DNA of 64,000 nucleotides from Pseudomonas sp. 8AS (GCF_902506505.1 NZ_LR733406.1:248001-312000); one strand, 5' to 3'; counted from the first letter of the stretch, positions 26,816 through 38,187 are shown. Translations and numbers: made by a program. The notes: a model not told the origin generated them from the letters alone.

Positions 26816-26971
26816 GGTTAACGCTCCTTCGTTAGGCAAAGGGCTCATACGAGCCATGACGGGGCACTCCACCCCAGGCGGCAGGGGCGGGCGCCATTGG
26901 GCGAACCCCGGCGCCACGCTGCCAGACCTCGGGCAGCCTAGCGCAAGGAGCGGGGAATTTCTGCCAACGCC

Positions 26972-27187
26972 TCAGCTATTGCCGATGCGGAAGCCGACCT
27001 TCAGCTCGACCTGGTAATGCGCCACCTTGCCGTCGACGATATGGCCACGGGTATCGATGACCTCGAACCAGTCCATGTTGCGCACGGACTTGGCACACTC
27101 GGCCAGGGCGTTGCTGATGGCATCCTCGATGCTCAGCTTGGAGGTACCGACAACTTCGATCTTCTTGTAGGTGCGGTGATCGGACAT
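26972..27187 (-). CDS. Dodecin flavin-binding protein
   Basis: 71 residues, complete dodecin fold: YKKIEVVGTS, AISNALAECAKSVRNMDWFEV (Trp for isoalloxazine stacking) and HYQVELKVGFRI. Forms a hollow dodecamer that stores FMN/FAD or coenzyme-bound flavin. GAGGAG precedes ATG. Stands alone between DUF1161 and trpI. Confidence 0.93.
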   Translation of the reverse strand: MSDHRTYKKIEVVGTSKLSIEDAISNALAECAKSVRNMDWFEVIDTRGHIVDGKVAHYQVELKVGFRIGNS

Positions 27188-27284
27188 GCTGCTTCTCCTC
27201 GGGCAGGACTGTTCCTGTCTGAGGCTAGCAGGCCGGCGAAAAACTACCTGCGTTGCCTCGCCTAGGTTTTTCACTGGTCGAGAA

Positions 27285-28172
27285 TCAGCCGGCCAGCTCC
27301 TGCCGCAGCCATTGCGCCAGACGCTCGGCACGCGCATCACGAGCCCGCGCCGGTACCCACAGGGCCAGCCGGGCCGGGGTTTCGACGAAGCCCCAGGGCG
27401 CCAGCAGGCGGCCGCCGGCCAGGTCGTCGGCGACCAGCTGCTGCGGCGCGATGGCCACGCCGAGGCCGGCCGCCGCCGCTTCCAGCAGGTAGTAGAGGTG
27501 CTCGAAACCCTGGCCCAGCTGCAGCCGTCGGGCATCCAGGCGCTGCGCGCGGGCCCACTGCGGCCAGGCCTGCGGACGCGACACTGTGTGCAGCAAGGGC
27601 TCGCCGAGCAGCGCCGCGGCGGGCGCGGCGATCAGGCGGTCGTGGCCCTGGTAGCGCGGGCTGAGCACCGGGCCAATGCGCTCGGCGGCCAGCTCGAATA
27701 CCTGCATATCCGCCGGCCAGGGCGGCTCGGCGAAGCACAGGGTGGCGTCCACCCCGGGCCGGCGCGGGTCCAGCTCGCCTTCGCTGGCCGACAGTTGCAG
27801 GTGCAGCTCCGGCAGCTCGCGGTTGAGTCGATCCAGGCGCGGGATGAACCAGCGCGCCAGCAGGCTGCCGGGGCAGGCGAGGACGAAGGGGGCGTCGACC
27901 TGCTGCTGCTTGAGCTCGGCGCAGGTACTGCGCAGGCGCTCGAAGGCATCGAACGCCGCATCGCGCAGGCGGATGCCGGAATCGGTGAGTTTTACGCCGC
28001 GCCCGTCCTTGCTGAACAGGGCCACCCCGAGCTGCTCCTCCAGCAACCGGATCTGCCGGCTCACCGCGCCATGGGTAACGCTCAGTTCATCCGCGGCCTG
28101 GCTGACGCTCTGCAGGCGGGCGGCGGCCTCGAAGGCGCGCAGGGCATTCAGCGGGGGCAGTTCTCGGCTCAT
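27285..28172 (-). CDS. trpI: TrpI, LysR-type activator of trpBA
   Basis: 295 residues. N-terminal HTH ([42 protein letters not shown], about 7-49, quoted here only by its ends as a GcvA-like HTH) and a C-terminal effector domain. Divergent from trpBA, where TrpI with indoleglycerol phosphate activates transcription in pseudomonads. ATG 28172 gives the family N-terminus [11 protein letters not shown]; the frame to 28286 would enter trpB. Confidence 0.93.
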   Translation of the reverse strand: MSRELPPLNALRAFEAAARLQSVSQAADELSVTHGAVSRQIRLLEEQLGVALFSKDGRGVKLTDSGIRLRDAAFDAFERLRSTCAELKQQQVDAPFVLACPGSLLARWFIPRLDRLNRELPELHLQLSASEGELDPRRPGVDATLCFAEPPWPADMQVFELAAERIGPVLSPRYQGHDRLIAAPAAALLGEPLLHTVSRPQAWPQWARAQRLDARRLQLGQGFEHLYYLLEAAAAGLGVAIAPQQLVADDLAGGRLLAPWGFVETPARLALWVPARARDARAERLAQWLRQELAG

Positions 28173-28179
28173 GGTATTT

Positions 28180-30291
<2,112 letters not shown>

Positions 30292-30308
30292 GCCATCGCG
30301 CACCACCG

Positions 30309-30344
30309 AAGCCGCTGTCCTGCTCGCGCAGGCAGCGGCTTTTT
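30309..30344 (+). terminator. trpBA terminator
   Basis: AAGCCGCTG...CAGCGGC arms with an inner CCTGC/GCAGG stem, then TTTTT. Confidence 0.9.
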
Positions 30345-30405
30345 GCTGCCCGCGCCATAGGCTCGAGCGAAAGATTGCGTCCCCGTTGTTATAGCCCCTC
30401 GAAAT

Positions 30406-30424
30406 ACTTATAAGAATTGTTATC
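30406..30424. promoter_or_regulatory. Candidate Fur box
   Basis: ACTTATAAGAATTGTTATC matches about 12 of 19 positions of the GATAATGATAATCATTATC consensus, 32 nt before the TonB-receptor start in an AT-rich patch. Consistent with iron repression of a siderophore receptor. Confidence 0.55.
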
Positions 30425-30455
30425 ATATGTGAACAATTTTCGAAGGAGCTGTCCG

Positions 30456-32561
30456 GTGATCTTCTCGCGTATCCCCTCGACCCTGCCACTGGTCGGTCTA
30501 CTCATTGCCCCCAGCCTGTCAGCCGCGACCCTGCCGGCCACCACCATCCAGGGCGACTACGCCCAGCAGAGCTACCAGGCCACCGAGAGCAAGGGGGCGC
30601 TGAAGATCGATGCCCCGCTGCGCGACATCCCGCAGACGGTGAACGTGGTGCCCGAGAGCGTGATCAAGGATCAGGGCGCCCAGTCCATGGAGGACGTGCT
30701 GAAGAACGTGCCGGGCATCGGCCTCTCCAACGGCGACGGCCAGCGCGACCAGGTCACCATCCGCGGCTTCAGCGCCATCGGCGACATCTTCGTCGACGGC
30801 TTCCGCGACGACGCCCTGTACTTCCGCGACCTGTCCAATATCGAGCGGGTCGAGGTGATCAAGGGCCCGGCCGCCGTGCTCTACGGTCGCGGCTCCTCCG
30901 GCGGGCTGATCAACAACGTCAGCAAGAAGCCGAACTTCGCCCCGCAACAGGAAGTCGGCGTCAGCTTCGACAGCGAAGGCCAGCGCCGCAGCCAGTTCGA
31001 TGCCGGCTGGGCCGACCAGCAGCAGGGCGACAAGGCCCTGCGCATCACCGGCGCGCTGGAGGACAGCGACACCTTCCGCGACGACGGCTACACCGAGCGC
31101 AAGGCCATTGCGCCCTCGGCCTACTTCCGCCTGTCCGACGACCTGGAGCTGAACCTCGGCGCCACCTACCTGTACGACCAGCGCCTGATCGACTTCGGCA
31201 TTCCCGCCCGTGACGGCCGCCCAGTGGATGTCGACCGCGACAAGCGCTTCGGCTCCGGCGACCCGGACCAGGACTACGCGCGCAGCGAGGTGTTCACCTT
31301 GACCGCCGGCTTCGACTACCAGATCGGCGACGGCCTCAGCCTGAGCAACAACACCCGCTACTACCACTACGACCTGGACCGCAACAACACCCTGGCCGAC
31401 TCCGGCGCGAAACGCTTCGTCACCGCGCCGAACGGCGAGCTGCTGGTCAAGCTGAACCGCGGCAACGTCGCCCGCGACGAATACGGCGTGTTCAACCAGA
31501 CCGAGCTGAAGCAGCAGGTGCAGCTGGCCGGCCTGCAGCACAGCCTGCTCTACGGCGTCGAACTGGGCCATCAGGACAAGCACCAGCGCGTGTTCAGCCA
31601 GAGCAACGTGGCCCAGGTGCCGGTGTATCGCGACGCCCTGGTCGTCGTGCCGGAGCATGCCAGCACCCTGACCGCCAAGGGCACCAACTTCCAGGAAACC
31701 GCCGGCTTCTACGTGCAGGACCTGATCGAGCTGAATGCGCAGTGGAAGGCCCTGCTGGGCGTGCGCTACGACATCTTCGGCCAGGAGTACGACGACGAGC
31801 GCGCGGCCAACGTCGATCTCGACCGCACCGACAAGACCTGGAGCCCGCGCGCCGGCCTGGTCTACCAGCCCGACCAGGTGCAGTCCTACTACGTCTCGGT
31901 CAGCCGCGGCTACCAGCCCTCGGGCGAAGTGTTCGCCGTCAGCGCGGCCAATGCCGACCTGGAACCGGAGGAGACCACCAACTACGAGCTGGGCAGCAAG
32001 TGGGAGCTGTTCGACGGCCGCCTGTCGCTCACCGCGGCGGTGTTTCGCCTCGAGCGCACCAACATGAAGACTGCCGACCCGGCCAACCCGGCCCTGCTGG
32101 TGCTCGCCGGCGAGCAGCGCACCGACGGCTTCGAGGCCACCTTCAGCGGCGAGCTGACCGACAAGTGGCAGGTCTACGGCGGCTATGCTTACCTCGACGC
32201 CGAGATCACCAAGTCCAACAGCAAGACCAACGGCGTGGCGAACGAGGGCCAGACGCCGACCCTGACCCCGCGCAACAGCGCCAACCTCTGGCTGGTGCGC
32301 CAGCTGGCTCCGCGCTGGCGCCTGGGCATGGGTGCCAACTATGTCGACGAGCGCTACACCGCGCTGGACAACGTGACGGTGATGCCCGGCTACACCACCT
32401 TCGACGCCGCCCTGCTGTACAACGAACCGAGCTGGGACGCCGCGCTGCGCCTGAACAACCTGACCAACAAGGACTACTACGCCTCCGCCCACGGCTCGGT
32501 GGACCTGATCACCCCCGGCGCGCCGCGCACCCTGGAGCTGAGCGCCAACTACCGCTTCTGA
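30456..32561 (+). CDS. TonB-dependent catecholate-type siderophore receptor
   Basis: 701 residues, GTG start with AAGGAG 8 nt upstream. Signal peptide (about 1-24), plug domain (IPQTVNVVPESVIKDQ, then GFSAIGDIFVDGFRDD and RVEVIKGPAAVLYGRGSSGGLIN, quoted as landmarks at about 58-150), then a 22-strand barrel ending in the C-terminal aromatic NYRF. The ALYFRDLSNIERVEV stretch resembles PiuA/Fiu-type receptors. No TonB, oxygenase or sigma gene adjoins, so the ligand is open. Likely Fur controlled. Confidence 0.9.
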   Translation: MIFSRIPSTLPLVGLLIAPSLSAATLPATTIQGDYAQQSYQATESKGALKIDAPLRDIPQTVNVVPESVIKDQGAQSMEDVLKNVPGIGLSNGDGQRDQVTIRGFSAIGDIFVDGFRDDALYFRDLSNIERVEVIKGPAAVLYGRGSSGGLINNVSKKPNFAPQQEVGVSFDSEGQRRSQFDAGWADQQQGDKALRITGALEDSDTFRDDGYTERKAIAPSAYFRLSDDLELNLGATYLYDQRLIDFGIPARDGRPVDVDRDKRFGSGDPDQDYARSEVFTLTAGFDYQIGDGLSLSNNTRYYHYDLDRNNTLADSGAKRFVTAPNGELLVKLNRGNVARDEYGVFNQTELKQQVQLAGLQHSLLYGVELGHQDKHQRVFSQSNVAQVPVYRDALVVVPEHASTLTAKGTNFQETAGFYVQDLIELNAQWKALLGVRYDIFGQEYDDERAANVDLDRTDKTWSPRAGLVYQPDQVQSYYVSVSRGYQPSGEVFAVSAANADLEPEETTNYELGSKWELFDGRLSLTAAVFRLERTNMKTADPANPALLVLAGEQRTDGFEATFSGELTDKWQVYGGYAYLDAEITKSNSKTNGVANEGQTPTLTPRNSANLWLVRQLAPRWRLGMGANYVDERYTALDNVTVMPGYTTFDAALLYNEPSWDAALRLNNLTNKDYYASAHGSVDLITPGAPRTLELSANYRF

Positions 32562-32733
32562 GCATCGGCGTCCGGGGAGCGGGCGCGAACGGCAGCGGGG
32601 CGGACATGCAGCCGGCCCGCCCTTCCGGACGAACGACATGGCGGCGCCCCAGGCGCCTGGCTAGCCTGAGCGGTGATAGCCTCCGCCAGCCGTTCGCCGT
32701 TTCCGGGCGAGCGGCGGAGGTTGGAGCCCCGCC

Positions 32734-32967
32734 ATGAACGACGATCTTTCCGAACTCAGCCTGGAGTCCCCGGAGGAGTCCTTCCCGCCGCCGGACGCGC
32801 CCAGGCAGAAGGCCAGCTTCCAGATCGACACCCGCGACAATCACCAGGGCGACCGCCGCAAGAACGGCGAACGGCGCCAGACCGTGCGCTTCGAGGCCGA
32901 CCGGCGCAGCGGCCAGGACCGCCGCGCCGGCAACCAGAAGGGCTGGAAGCCGGGCGTCGATATCTAG
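32734..32967 (+). CDS. Small charged protein with RR repeats
   Basis: 77 residues. Acidic N-terminus (DDLSELSLESPEE), then a basic half with two matched blocks, GDRRKNGERRQ (about 46-56) and ADRRSGQDRRAG (about 63-74). No signal or membrane segment. GGAG 8 nt before ATG. Related small proteins are seen in Pseudomonas; function unknown, nucleic-acid or c-di-GMP interaction only speculative. The 172-bp gap before it has GC-rich hairpins but no clear site. Confidence 0.65.
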   Translation: MNDDLSELSLESPEESFPPPDAPRQKASFQIDTRDNHQGDRRKNGERRQTVRFEADRRSGQDRRAGNQKGWKPGVDI

Positions 32968-32974
32968 GCGCCAC

Positions 32975-34099
32975 TCAGCGCAACCGGCCCGCCAGCGCCG
33001 CCAGCACCGTCACCACCGCGTGGGCCAGGCGCCCGGAGCGCGCGCCGTTCCAGCCGGTGCGCGGCTGCGGGCTGTCGTCGTGGTCCTTGAACGGCATCTC
33101 CAGGGTGAAGGCCAGGCAGTCGTAGGTTTCGCCGACCCAGTTGCAGGCCAGCGCCAGGTTGGCCTGGCCCGGCTCGTCGCGCGGGTAGCCGTGCTCCACC
33201 TGGAACTCGCCACAGGCCACCAGGCGCTGGCGGAACTCCCGCTCCAGGGTGTCCAGGCGCGCCGTGAAACCGGGGTTGCCCTCGCAGCCGGCGGTGAACA
33301 CGTGGGGGATCTCCTCGTCGCCGTGGATATCCAGGAAGCCGTCGACGCCGATGGCGGCCATCTGCCGCTGGACGAACAGCACTTCCGGGCTGCGCTCGGC
33401 CGAGGGCGCCTGCCAGGCACGGTTGAGGTCCTGGCCGGCGGCGTTGGTGCGCAGGTTGCCGAGGAAGGCGCCATCCGGGTTCATGTTCGGCACCAGGTAC
33501 AGATCGGCCTGGGCCAGCAGCGTGCGCAGCTCCGCGTCGTCGCGTTCCAGGCGCTCGATCAGCCCCTCCATAAACCACTCGGCCATGTGCTCGCCCGGAT
33601 GCTGCTGGGCAATCAGCCAGATCCTGCGCGGCGCGCTGGCCGTGCCGCGCACGTGCAGCAGCGGCAGCTCGCGGCCCTGCAGGCTGCTGCCGCAGGCCGC
33701 CAGCGCGACCTGCGGCAGGGCCAGCGCGCGCACCAGCAGCGCGGCGTGGCGGGCGCGACTGTAGGGCTCGAAGTAGGCGAAACGCGCCTGGGTCTGCTCG
33801 GCGGTCAGTTCGAAGTGCAGGCCCGCCTCGTCGTAGGTGGTCGGCACGCGGAACCAGTCCTCGCCGTCGTAGCTGGCCACCGCCTGGTAGCCGCTCCAGG
33901 CATTCTTGTAGCTGGACTGCGGCGCATTGACCAGGCTGAAGCCATGGCGCTGGCCGGGCGTCAGGCCCTCGGCGAGGAAGTGGAACCACTGGAAGTGCTC
34001 GCTGGCGAAGTCCTTGCGGATCGCCAGGCGCACCTGCTGCGGGTTGCCGGCGTCCAGCACCTGGATATTGCCGCTGTCGAAGTCGCTACGAATCTGCAT
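32975..34099 (-). CDS. M14 family zinc carboxypeptidase (cytosolic CPP type)
   Basis: 374 residues. The Zn site HPGEH (about 167-171) with third ligand in DIHGDEEIPH (about 257-266), substrate Arg in NLRTNAAGQDLNRAW and catalytic Glu in FTLEMPFK (Glu about 334). N-terminal beta-sandwich domain (about 1-130) as in cytosolic carboxypeptidases related to tubulin deglutamylases. No signal peptide. Convergent with and 7 nt from the small charged-protein gene. Confidence 0.88.
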   Translation of the reverse strand: MQIRSDFDSGNIQVLDAGNPQQVRLAIRKDFASEHFQWFHFLAEGLTPGQRHGFSLVNAPQSSYKNAWSGYQAVASYDGEDWFRVPTTYDEAGLHFELTAEQTQARFAYFEPYSRARHAALLVRALALPQVALAACGSSLQGRELPLLHVRGTASAPRRIWLIAQQHPGEHMAEWFMEGLIERLERDDAELRTLLAQADLYLVPNMNPDGAFLGNLRTNAAGQDLNRAWQAPSAERSPEVLFVQRQMAAIGVDGFLDIHGDEEIPHVFTAGCEGNPGFTARLDTLEREFRQRLVACGEFQVEHGYPRDEPGQANLALACNWVGETYDCLAFTLEMPFKDHDDSPQPRTGWNGARSGRLAHAVVTVLAALAGRLR

Positions 34100-34230
34100 G
34101 GCCGGGCCTCTCGCTGGGAATGACAGCAGGATAACCGCCGCCGCCAGCCCGTGCATCGCGATCCGCCCGGTGCCCGCGGCGCGCCGAAACGGGACCCGGC
34201 GCAGCGCCGATCATCGGCCGGGCTTGGCTT

Positions 34231-34282
34231 CGTGAATTATCTGATGTATTTTTTCATGAAATACAAAACAGATAATTTCACG
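34231..34282. promoter_or_regulatory. 52-bp inverted-repeat operator before the FAD oxidase gene
   Basis: Left arm CGTGAATTATCTGATGTATTTT and right arm, read as complement, CGTGAAATTATCTGTTTTGTATTTC share CGTGAA, TTATCTG and GTATTT. The dyad ends 8 bp before the ATG at 34291, where a bound repressor would block transcription. A natural target for the XRE-cupin regulator encoded next door (35633-36190). Confidence 0.65.
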
Positions 34283-34290
34283 AGGCCTGT

Positions 34291-35577
34291 ATGTTCAAGC
34301 AATCCGCGCAGCACATCGGCACCTATTACGCCGCTACCTACGGCAGCATCCCGCTGCGTCCGAGCCAGGCCGGCAGCGAAGAGTGCCAGATACTGATCAT
34401 CGGCGGCGGCTTCAGCGGCCTGCATACCGCCCTGCGCCTGGCCCTGGCCGGCAAGCAGGTGGTGCTGCTGGAGGCCAGCCGCCTGGCCTGGGCCGCCTCC
34501 GGGCGCAATGGCGGCCAGGCCCTGCCGGGCTGGTCCTGCGACATGCCGCCGTTCGAGAAGGCCCTGGGGCTGGAACGCGCCCGCCTGCTGTGGGACAGCA
34601 TGACCTGGGCCGCCGAGGAGATGCGCGAGCTGCCCCTGCGCCACGGCTTCGACATCGACTACCGCAGCGGCGCGATCTACACCGCCGTGCTGCCGCGCCG
34701 CGTGCGCCAGCTGCAGGAGAGTCTCGAAGAGGCCGAGCAGAAGTACGGCTACCAGCAGCTGAGCTTCATCCCCAAGCAGGACCTGCCCGAGTGGATCGCC
34801 AGCCCGCGCTACCTGGCCGCCCTGCATGACGCCGGTGGTGCCCACCTCAACCCGCTGAAACTGGCCCAGGGCCTGGCCGCCGCCATCGAGGCGGCCGGCG
34901 GGCGCATCTACGAACAGAGCCAGGTGCTGGGCTACCGCGAGACCGGCTCGGGCTACGTGGCCCGCACCGCGCACGGCGAGGTGCGCGGCGACGTGCTGGT
35001 GCTGGCCTGCAACGCCTATATCGACGGCCTCGACCGCACGCTGTCCAAGCGCCTGCTGCCGGTCGGCTCCTACCAGGTGGCCACCGCGCCGCTGGACCCG
35101 GAACTGGCGCGCTCGCTGTTCCCGCGCGGCACCTGCGCCATCGACAACCAGTTCGTCCCCGACTACTTCCGCGTCACCCCGGACCACCGCCTGCTGTTCG
35201 GCGGCGGCTGCACCTACCTGGGCGGCATTCCCAAGGACGTGCCGGCGGCCACCCGGCCGTACCTGGAGCGGGTCTTCCCGCAGCTGCGCGGGGTGCAGAT
35301 CGACTACGGCTGGGGCGGCCATATCGACTGCACCATGCACCGCACCCCGGATGTCGGCCGCCAGGGCCAGAAGTACTGGCTGCAGGGCTTCTCCGGCCAC
35401 GGCATCCTGCCGACCCTGGCCGCCGCCCGCGCGGTGAGCGACGCGATCCTCGGCGACGAACAGCTGCTCGGCCTGTATCAGGGCCTGAGCAACCCGCGCT
35501 TCCCCGGTGGCGACCTGCTGGCCGCGCCGATCGAAGCGGTGGGCAAGGCCTGGTACCGGCTGCGCGACACCATTTGA
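34291..35577 (+). CDS. FAD-dependent amine oxidase, gamma-glutamylputrescine oxidase-like
   Basis: 428 residues, DAO family. Dinucleotide fold IIGGGFSGLHTALRLA (about 34-49) and AASGRNGGQALPGW (about 69-82), the PuuB/OrdL signature. C-terminal GFSGHGILPTLAAARAVSD completes FAD binding. With the glutamine-synthetase-like gene downstream it would oxidise a gamma-glutamylated amine in the Puu route. Substrate (putrescine or another amine) is inferred. Confidence 0.85.
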   Translation: MFKQSAQHIGTYYAATYGSIPLRPSQAGSEECQILIIGGGFSGLHTALRLALAGKQVVLLEASRLAWAASGRNGGQALPGWSCDMPPFEKALGLERARLLWDSMTWAAEEMRELPLRHGFDIDYRSGAIYTAVLPRRVRQLQESLEEAEQKYGYQQLSFIPKQDLPEWIASPRYLAALHDAGGAHLNPLKLAQGLAAAIEAAGGRIYEQSQVLGYRETGSGYVARTAHGEVRGDVLVLACNAYIDGLDRTLSKRLLPVGSYQVATAPLDPELARSLFPRGTCAIDNQFVPDYFRVTPDHRLLFGGGCTYLGGIPKDVPAATRPYLERVFPQLRGVQIDYGWGGHIDCTMHRTPDVGRQGQKYWLQGFSGHGILPTLAAARAVSDAILGDEQLLGLYQGLSNPRFPGGDLLAAPIEAVGKAWYRLRDTI

Positions 35578-35632
35578 GCCGGCCGCCAGCACGGTTGGCG
35601 CCCAGCAGAAACCCGATTGAAGGAAATACCCC

Positions 35633-36190
35633 GTGGACATGCAGGATGAAATAGAAGGGCTGGCGATCCTGGTGCGCGACCTGCGCAAGCACAAGAACGT
35701 CACCCTCAACGAACTGGCCGAACGCATCGGCCGCTCGGTGGGCTTTCTGTCCCAGGTCGAGCGCGGCCTGTCGCGCCCGACCGTGGCCGACCTCACCGCC
35801 ATCAGCGAAGCGCTGGGCGTGCCGACCACCTACTTCTACAGCCTGAACAAGCCGCGCGAAGTGCGCTGGGTGACCCGCCCGGACGAGCGGCGCACCCTCT
35901 ACTACGCCGGCGGCATCACCGACGTGCTGGCCTCGCCGACCATGTCCGGCGGCTTTTCCATGCTCGAAAGCCATCTCGAACCCGGCGCCAGCAGCGGCGA
36001 AGGCCACCTGGACGACAGCTCCGAGCAGGGCGGCTTCGTCCTCGAAGGCGAGCTGACCCTGTGGTACGGCGACGACGCCGAACCGGTCACCCTCGGCCCC
36101 AACGACAGCTTCCAGCTGCCGCCGCACGCCCAGTTCCGCTACGCCAACCTCACCGATTTCCCCACACGAGTGCTCTGGGTCTTCACCTGA
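35633..36190 (+). CDS. XRE-cupin transcriptional regulator (PuuR type)
   Basis: 185 residues. HTH (about 15-70, LNELAERIGRSVGFLSQVERG) and C-terminal cupin (about 108-180, GASSGEGHLDD, SEQGGFVLEGELTLW). GTG start with AAGGAAA 8 nt upstream. Sits between the oxidase and ligase genes; likely represses them through the dyad at 34231-34282, released by an amine ligand. Confidence 0.85.
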   Translation: MDMQDEIEGLAILVRDLRKHKNVTLNELAERIGRSVGFLSQVERGLSRPTVADLTAISEALGVPTTYFYSLNKPREVRWVTRPDERRTLYYAGGITDVLASPTMSGGFSMLESHLEPGASSGEGHLDDSSEQGGFVLEGELTLWYGDDAEPVTLGPNDSFQLPPHAQFRYANLTDFPTRVLWVFT

Positions 36191-36206
36191 CCGCGCAGAT
36201 ACCCCC

Positions 36207-37559
36207 ATGACAACAACAACGAAATTCCCCGACCTGCTCAGCGAAGTACGCGCCTTCCGCGCCGCCCACCCCGACGTGCGCTATGTCGAACTGATCTGCC
36301 TGGACATTCCCGGGCACTTCTACGGCAAGCGCTACCCCATGGACATGCTGGAGAAGGTCGCCGCCGGCGGCCCGCTGAAAGTGCCGCAGAACTGCGTGCT
36401 GCTCGGCGCCCAGGGCGGCCTGCACCCGATCGGCGACTACTGCTTCAACGATGGCGACCCGGATGCGCCGCGCCGCCTGATCCCCGGCACCCTCAAGCCG
36501 GTGCGCTGGGAAAACCAGCCGATGGCGCAGATGCTGATCAGCTCCGACGGCACCGCGGCACCCATCGAGTTCGAGCCACGCGAAGTGCTGGCCCGCGTAC
36601 TCAGGCGCCTGGAGGCACGGGGCATTCGCCCGGTGGTGGCCTTCGAGCTGGAGTTCTACCTGTTCGACCGGGCGCTTTCGAACGGCCTGCCGCAATTCCC
36701 CCGCGACCCGCTGACCGGCGACGCCGACGACCAGCCGAACATGCACATCGAGCGCCTGACGCGCTTCTCCGACGTGCTCCATGAAACCGTGGAAGCGGCG
36801 CGGGAACAGGGCGTGGACGCCAACGTGATCACCGCCGAACTCGGCCCCGGCCAGTTCGAGATCAACTTCGCCCACTGCGACGACGGCCTGCACGCCGCCG
36901 ACCAGGCCGCGCTGTTCTGCCGCAGCACCCGCGGCGTGGCCATGCAGCATGGCTACCGCGCCAGCTTCATGAGCAAGCCCTACCTGCAGGCACCGGGCAG
37001 CGGCATGCACGTGCACGTCAGCCTCTACGACCAGGACGGCCGCAACCTGCTCGATGGCGACCAGCAGCGCCCGCTGCGCCACGCCGTGGCCGGCTGCCTG
37101 GAACTGCTGCCGAACTGCATGCCGATCTTCGCCGCCAACCACAACGCCTTCCGCCGCTACGGCGCCATGGTCAACTCGGCGAGCAAGGCCAGCTGGGGCT
37201 TCGAGGACCGCGATGCGTGCATCCGCATCCCCGAGTCGGACGGCCGCAACCTGCGCATCGAACACCGCCTGGCCGGCGCCGACGCCAACCCCTACCTGGT
37301 GCTGGCGGCCATTCTCAGCGGCATGGAATACGGCCTGGACCAGGCCCGCGAGCCGATACCCTCGCTCAACGAGGACCGTGGCAGCGGCATCGACTTTCCC
37401 AAGGACATGCTCACCGCCGTCGCAGCGATGGCCTCGCACCCAGTGGTCAAGGACAAGCTGGGCAGCGAGTTCGTCTTCGTCTACTGCGAGAACAAGCGCC
37501 AGGACCACCTGGACTTCATGAACGAAGTCAGCGCGCGGGAGTATCGCTGGTTCCTGTAA
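36207..37559 (+). CDS. Glutamine synthetase-like gamma-glutamylpolyamine synthetase
   Basis: 450 residues. GS catalytic domain with metal Glu in FELEFYLFD (about 145-153), AELGPGQFEINF (about 210-221), ATP/metal HVHVSLYD (about 269-276) and RIEHRLAGADANPYLVLAA near the C-terminus. Lacks the GlnA adenylylation loop. Together with the oxidase it fits a Puu/Pau step joining glutamate to putrescine-like amines. 16 nt after the regulator gene. Confidence 0.88.
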   Translation: MTTTTKFPDLLSEVRAFRAAHPDVRYVELICLDIPGHFYGKRYPMDMLEKVAAGGPLKVPQNCVLLGAQGGLHPIGDYCFNDGDPDAPRRLIPGTLKPVRWENQPMAQMLISSDGTAAPIEFEPREVLARVLRRLEARGIRPVVAFELEFYLFDRALSNGLPQFPRDPLTGDADDQPNMHIERLTRFSDVLHETVEAAREQGVDANVITAELGPGQFEINFAHCDDGLHAADQAALFCRSTRGVAMQHGYRASFMSKPYLQAPGSGMHVHVSLYDQDGRNLLDGDQQRPLRHAVAGCLELLPNCMPIFAANHNAFRRYGAMVNSASKASWGFEDRDACIRIPESDGRNLRIEHRLAGADANPYLVLAAILSGMEYGLDQAREPIPSLNEDRGSGIDFPKDMLTAVAAMASHPVVKDKLGSEFVFVYCENKRQDHLDFMNEVSAREYRWFL

Positions 37560-37578
37560 GGCCCCGGAGATTCACCCC

Positions 37579-37660
37579 GTAGGATGGGTTGAGGAGCAAA
37601 GCTCCGATACCCATCGCGGCGTCGATAGATGGGTATCGCCTTCGGCTCAACCCATCCTAC
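37579..37660. repeat. Inverted REP pair downstream of the RAYT
   Basis: REP1 (37579-37615, plus) is GTAG, then GATGGGT/ACCCATC stem with inner GGAGC/GCTCC. REP2 (37628-37660, minus) has the same plan with inner GCC/GGC. The TAG of REP2's GTAG (37657-37659) is the stop codon of the RAYT gene. Confidence 0.92.
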
Positions 37661-38187
37661 GATTCACCTGCCTGCAAGAGTGATATATCCCCACCCGCCC
37701 AATCTGCGGGCAACAGTCCGGCCTGCACATAACGATGGAACGATGACCACGGCCAGTCGGCAACGCATTGCACATGGCCGTGCTTGCGTGGGTTGTGGTG
37801 GATGTAATCAACGTGGCGGCGGAAGTCATCTTCGTCACGGATGCGGTGCTCCCAATAGCGGCGCTGCCAGACTCCGCGCTCACCTTTGCTCTGTCGGCTG
37901 GGAGAGATGCGCTCATCGCGTGGTAAGGCTCTGGAGAAGCCAGTCTTGATCAGGCGCCAGCGCAAGGAGAAGTTGGCATCGTTGGCTGGCAAGGTGCACA
38001 AGGCATGCAGGTGGTCGGGCAGAATGACTATCGCGTCGATGTGCCAAGGGTGGCGGAGCATTACATGACGGAAACTGGCCCGTAGCAGATCAACTCTCTC
38101 GACTAACAAACGTTGACTGCGGTCGGCCAGGTTGAGAGTGAAAAACCAGGTAGCACCTGGTGTACGGTCCCGTCGATAAGCGGTCAT
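37657..38187 (-). CDS. REP-associated tyrosine transposase (RAYT, Y1/IS200-like)
   Basis: 176 residues. HUH motif LPDHLHAL (His59, His61), catalytic Tyr128 in VDYIHHNP, and the RAYT-typical WQRRYWEHRIRDEDDF (about 107-122). RAYTs nick and join single-stranded REP hairpins at a GTAG/GGAG head. ATG 38187 favoured since AAGGGA is 9 nt upstream; ATG 38196 adds three residues. All motifs are intact, so the protein may still be active. Ends inside REP2. Confidence 0.93.
   Translation of the reverse strand: MTAYRRDRTPGATWFFTLNLADRSQRLLVERVDLLRASFRHVMLRHPWHIDAIVILPDHLHALCTLPANDANFSLRWRLIKTGFSRALPRDERISPSRQSKGERGVWQRRYWEHRIRDEDDFRRHVDYIHHNPRKHGHVQCVADWPWSSFHRYVQAGLLPADWAGGDISLLQAGES

Noticed and set aside
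30519..32639. 706-codon minus-strand frame opposite the TonB receptor
   Set aside because: Antisense shadow with no domain or credible ribosome site; the receptor reads fully on the plus strand.
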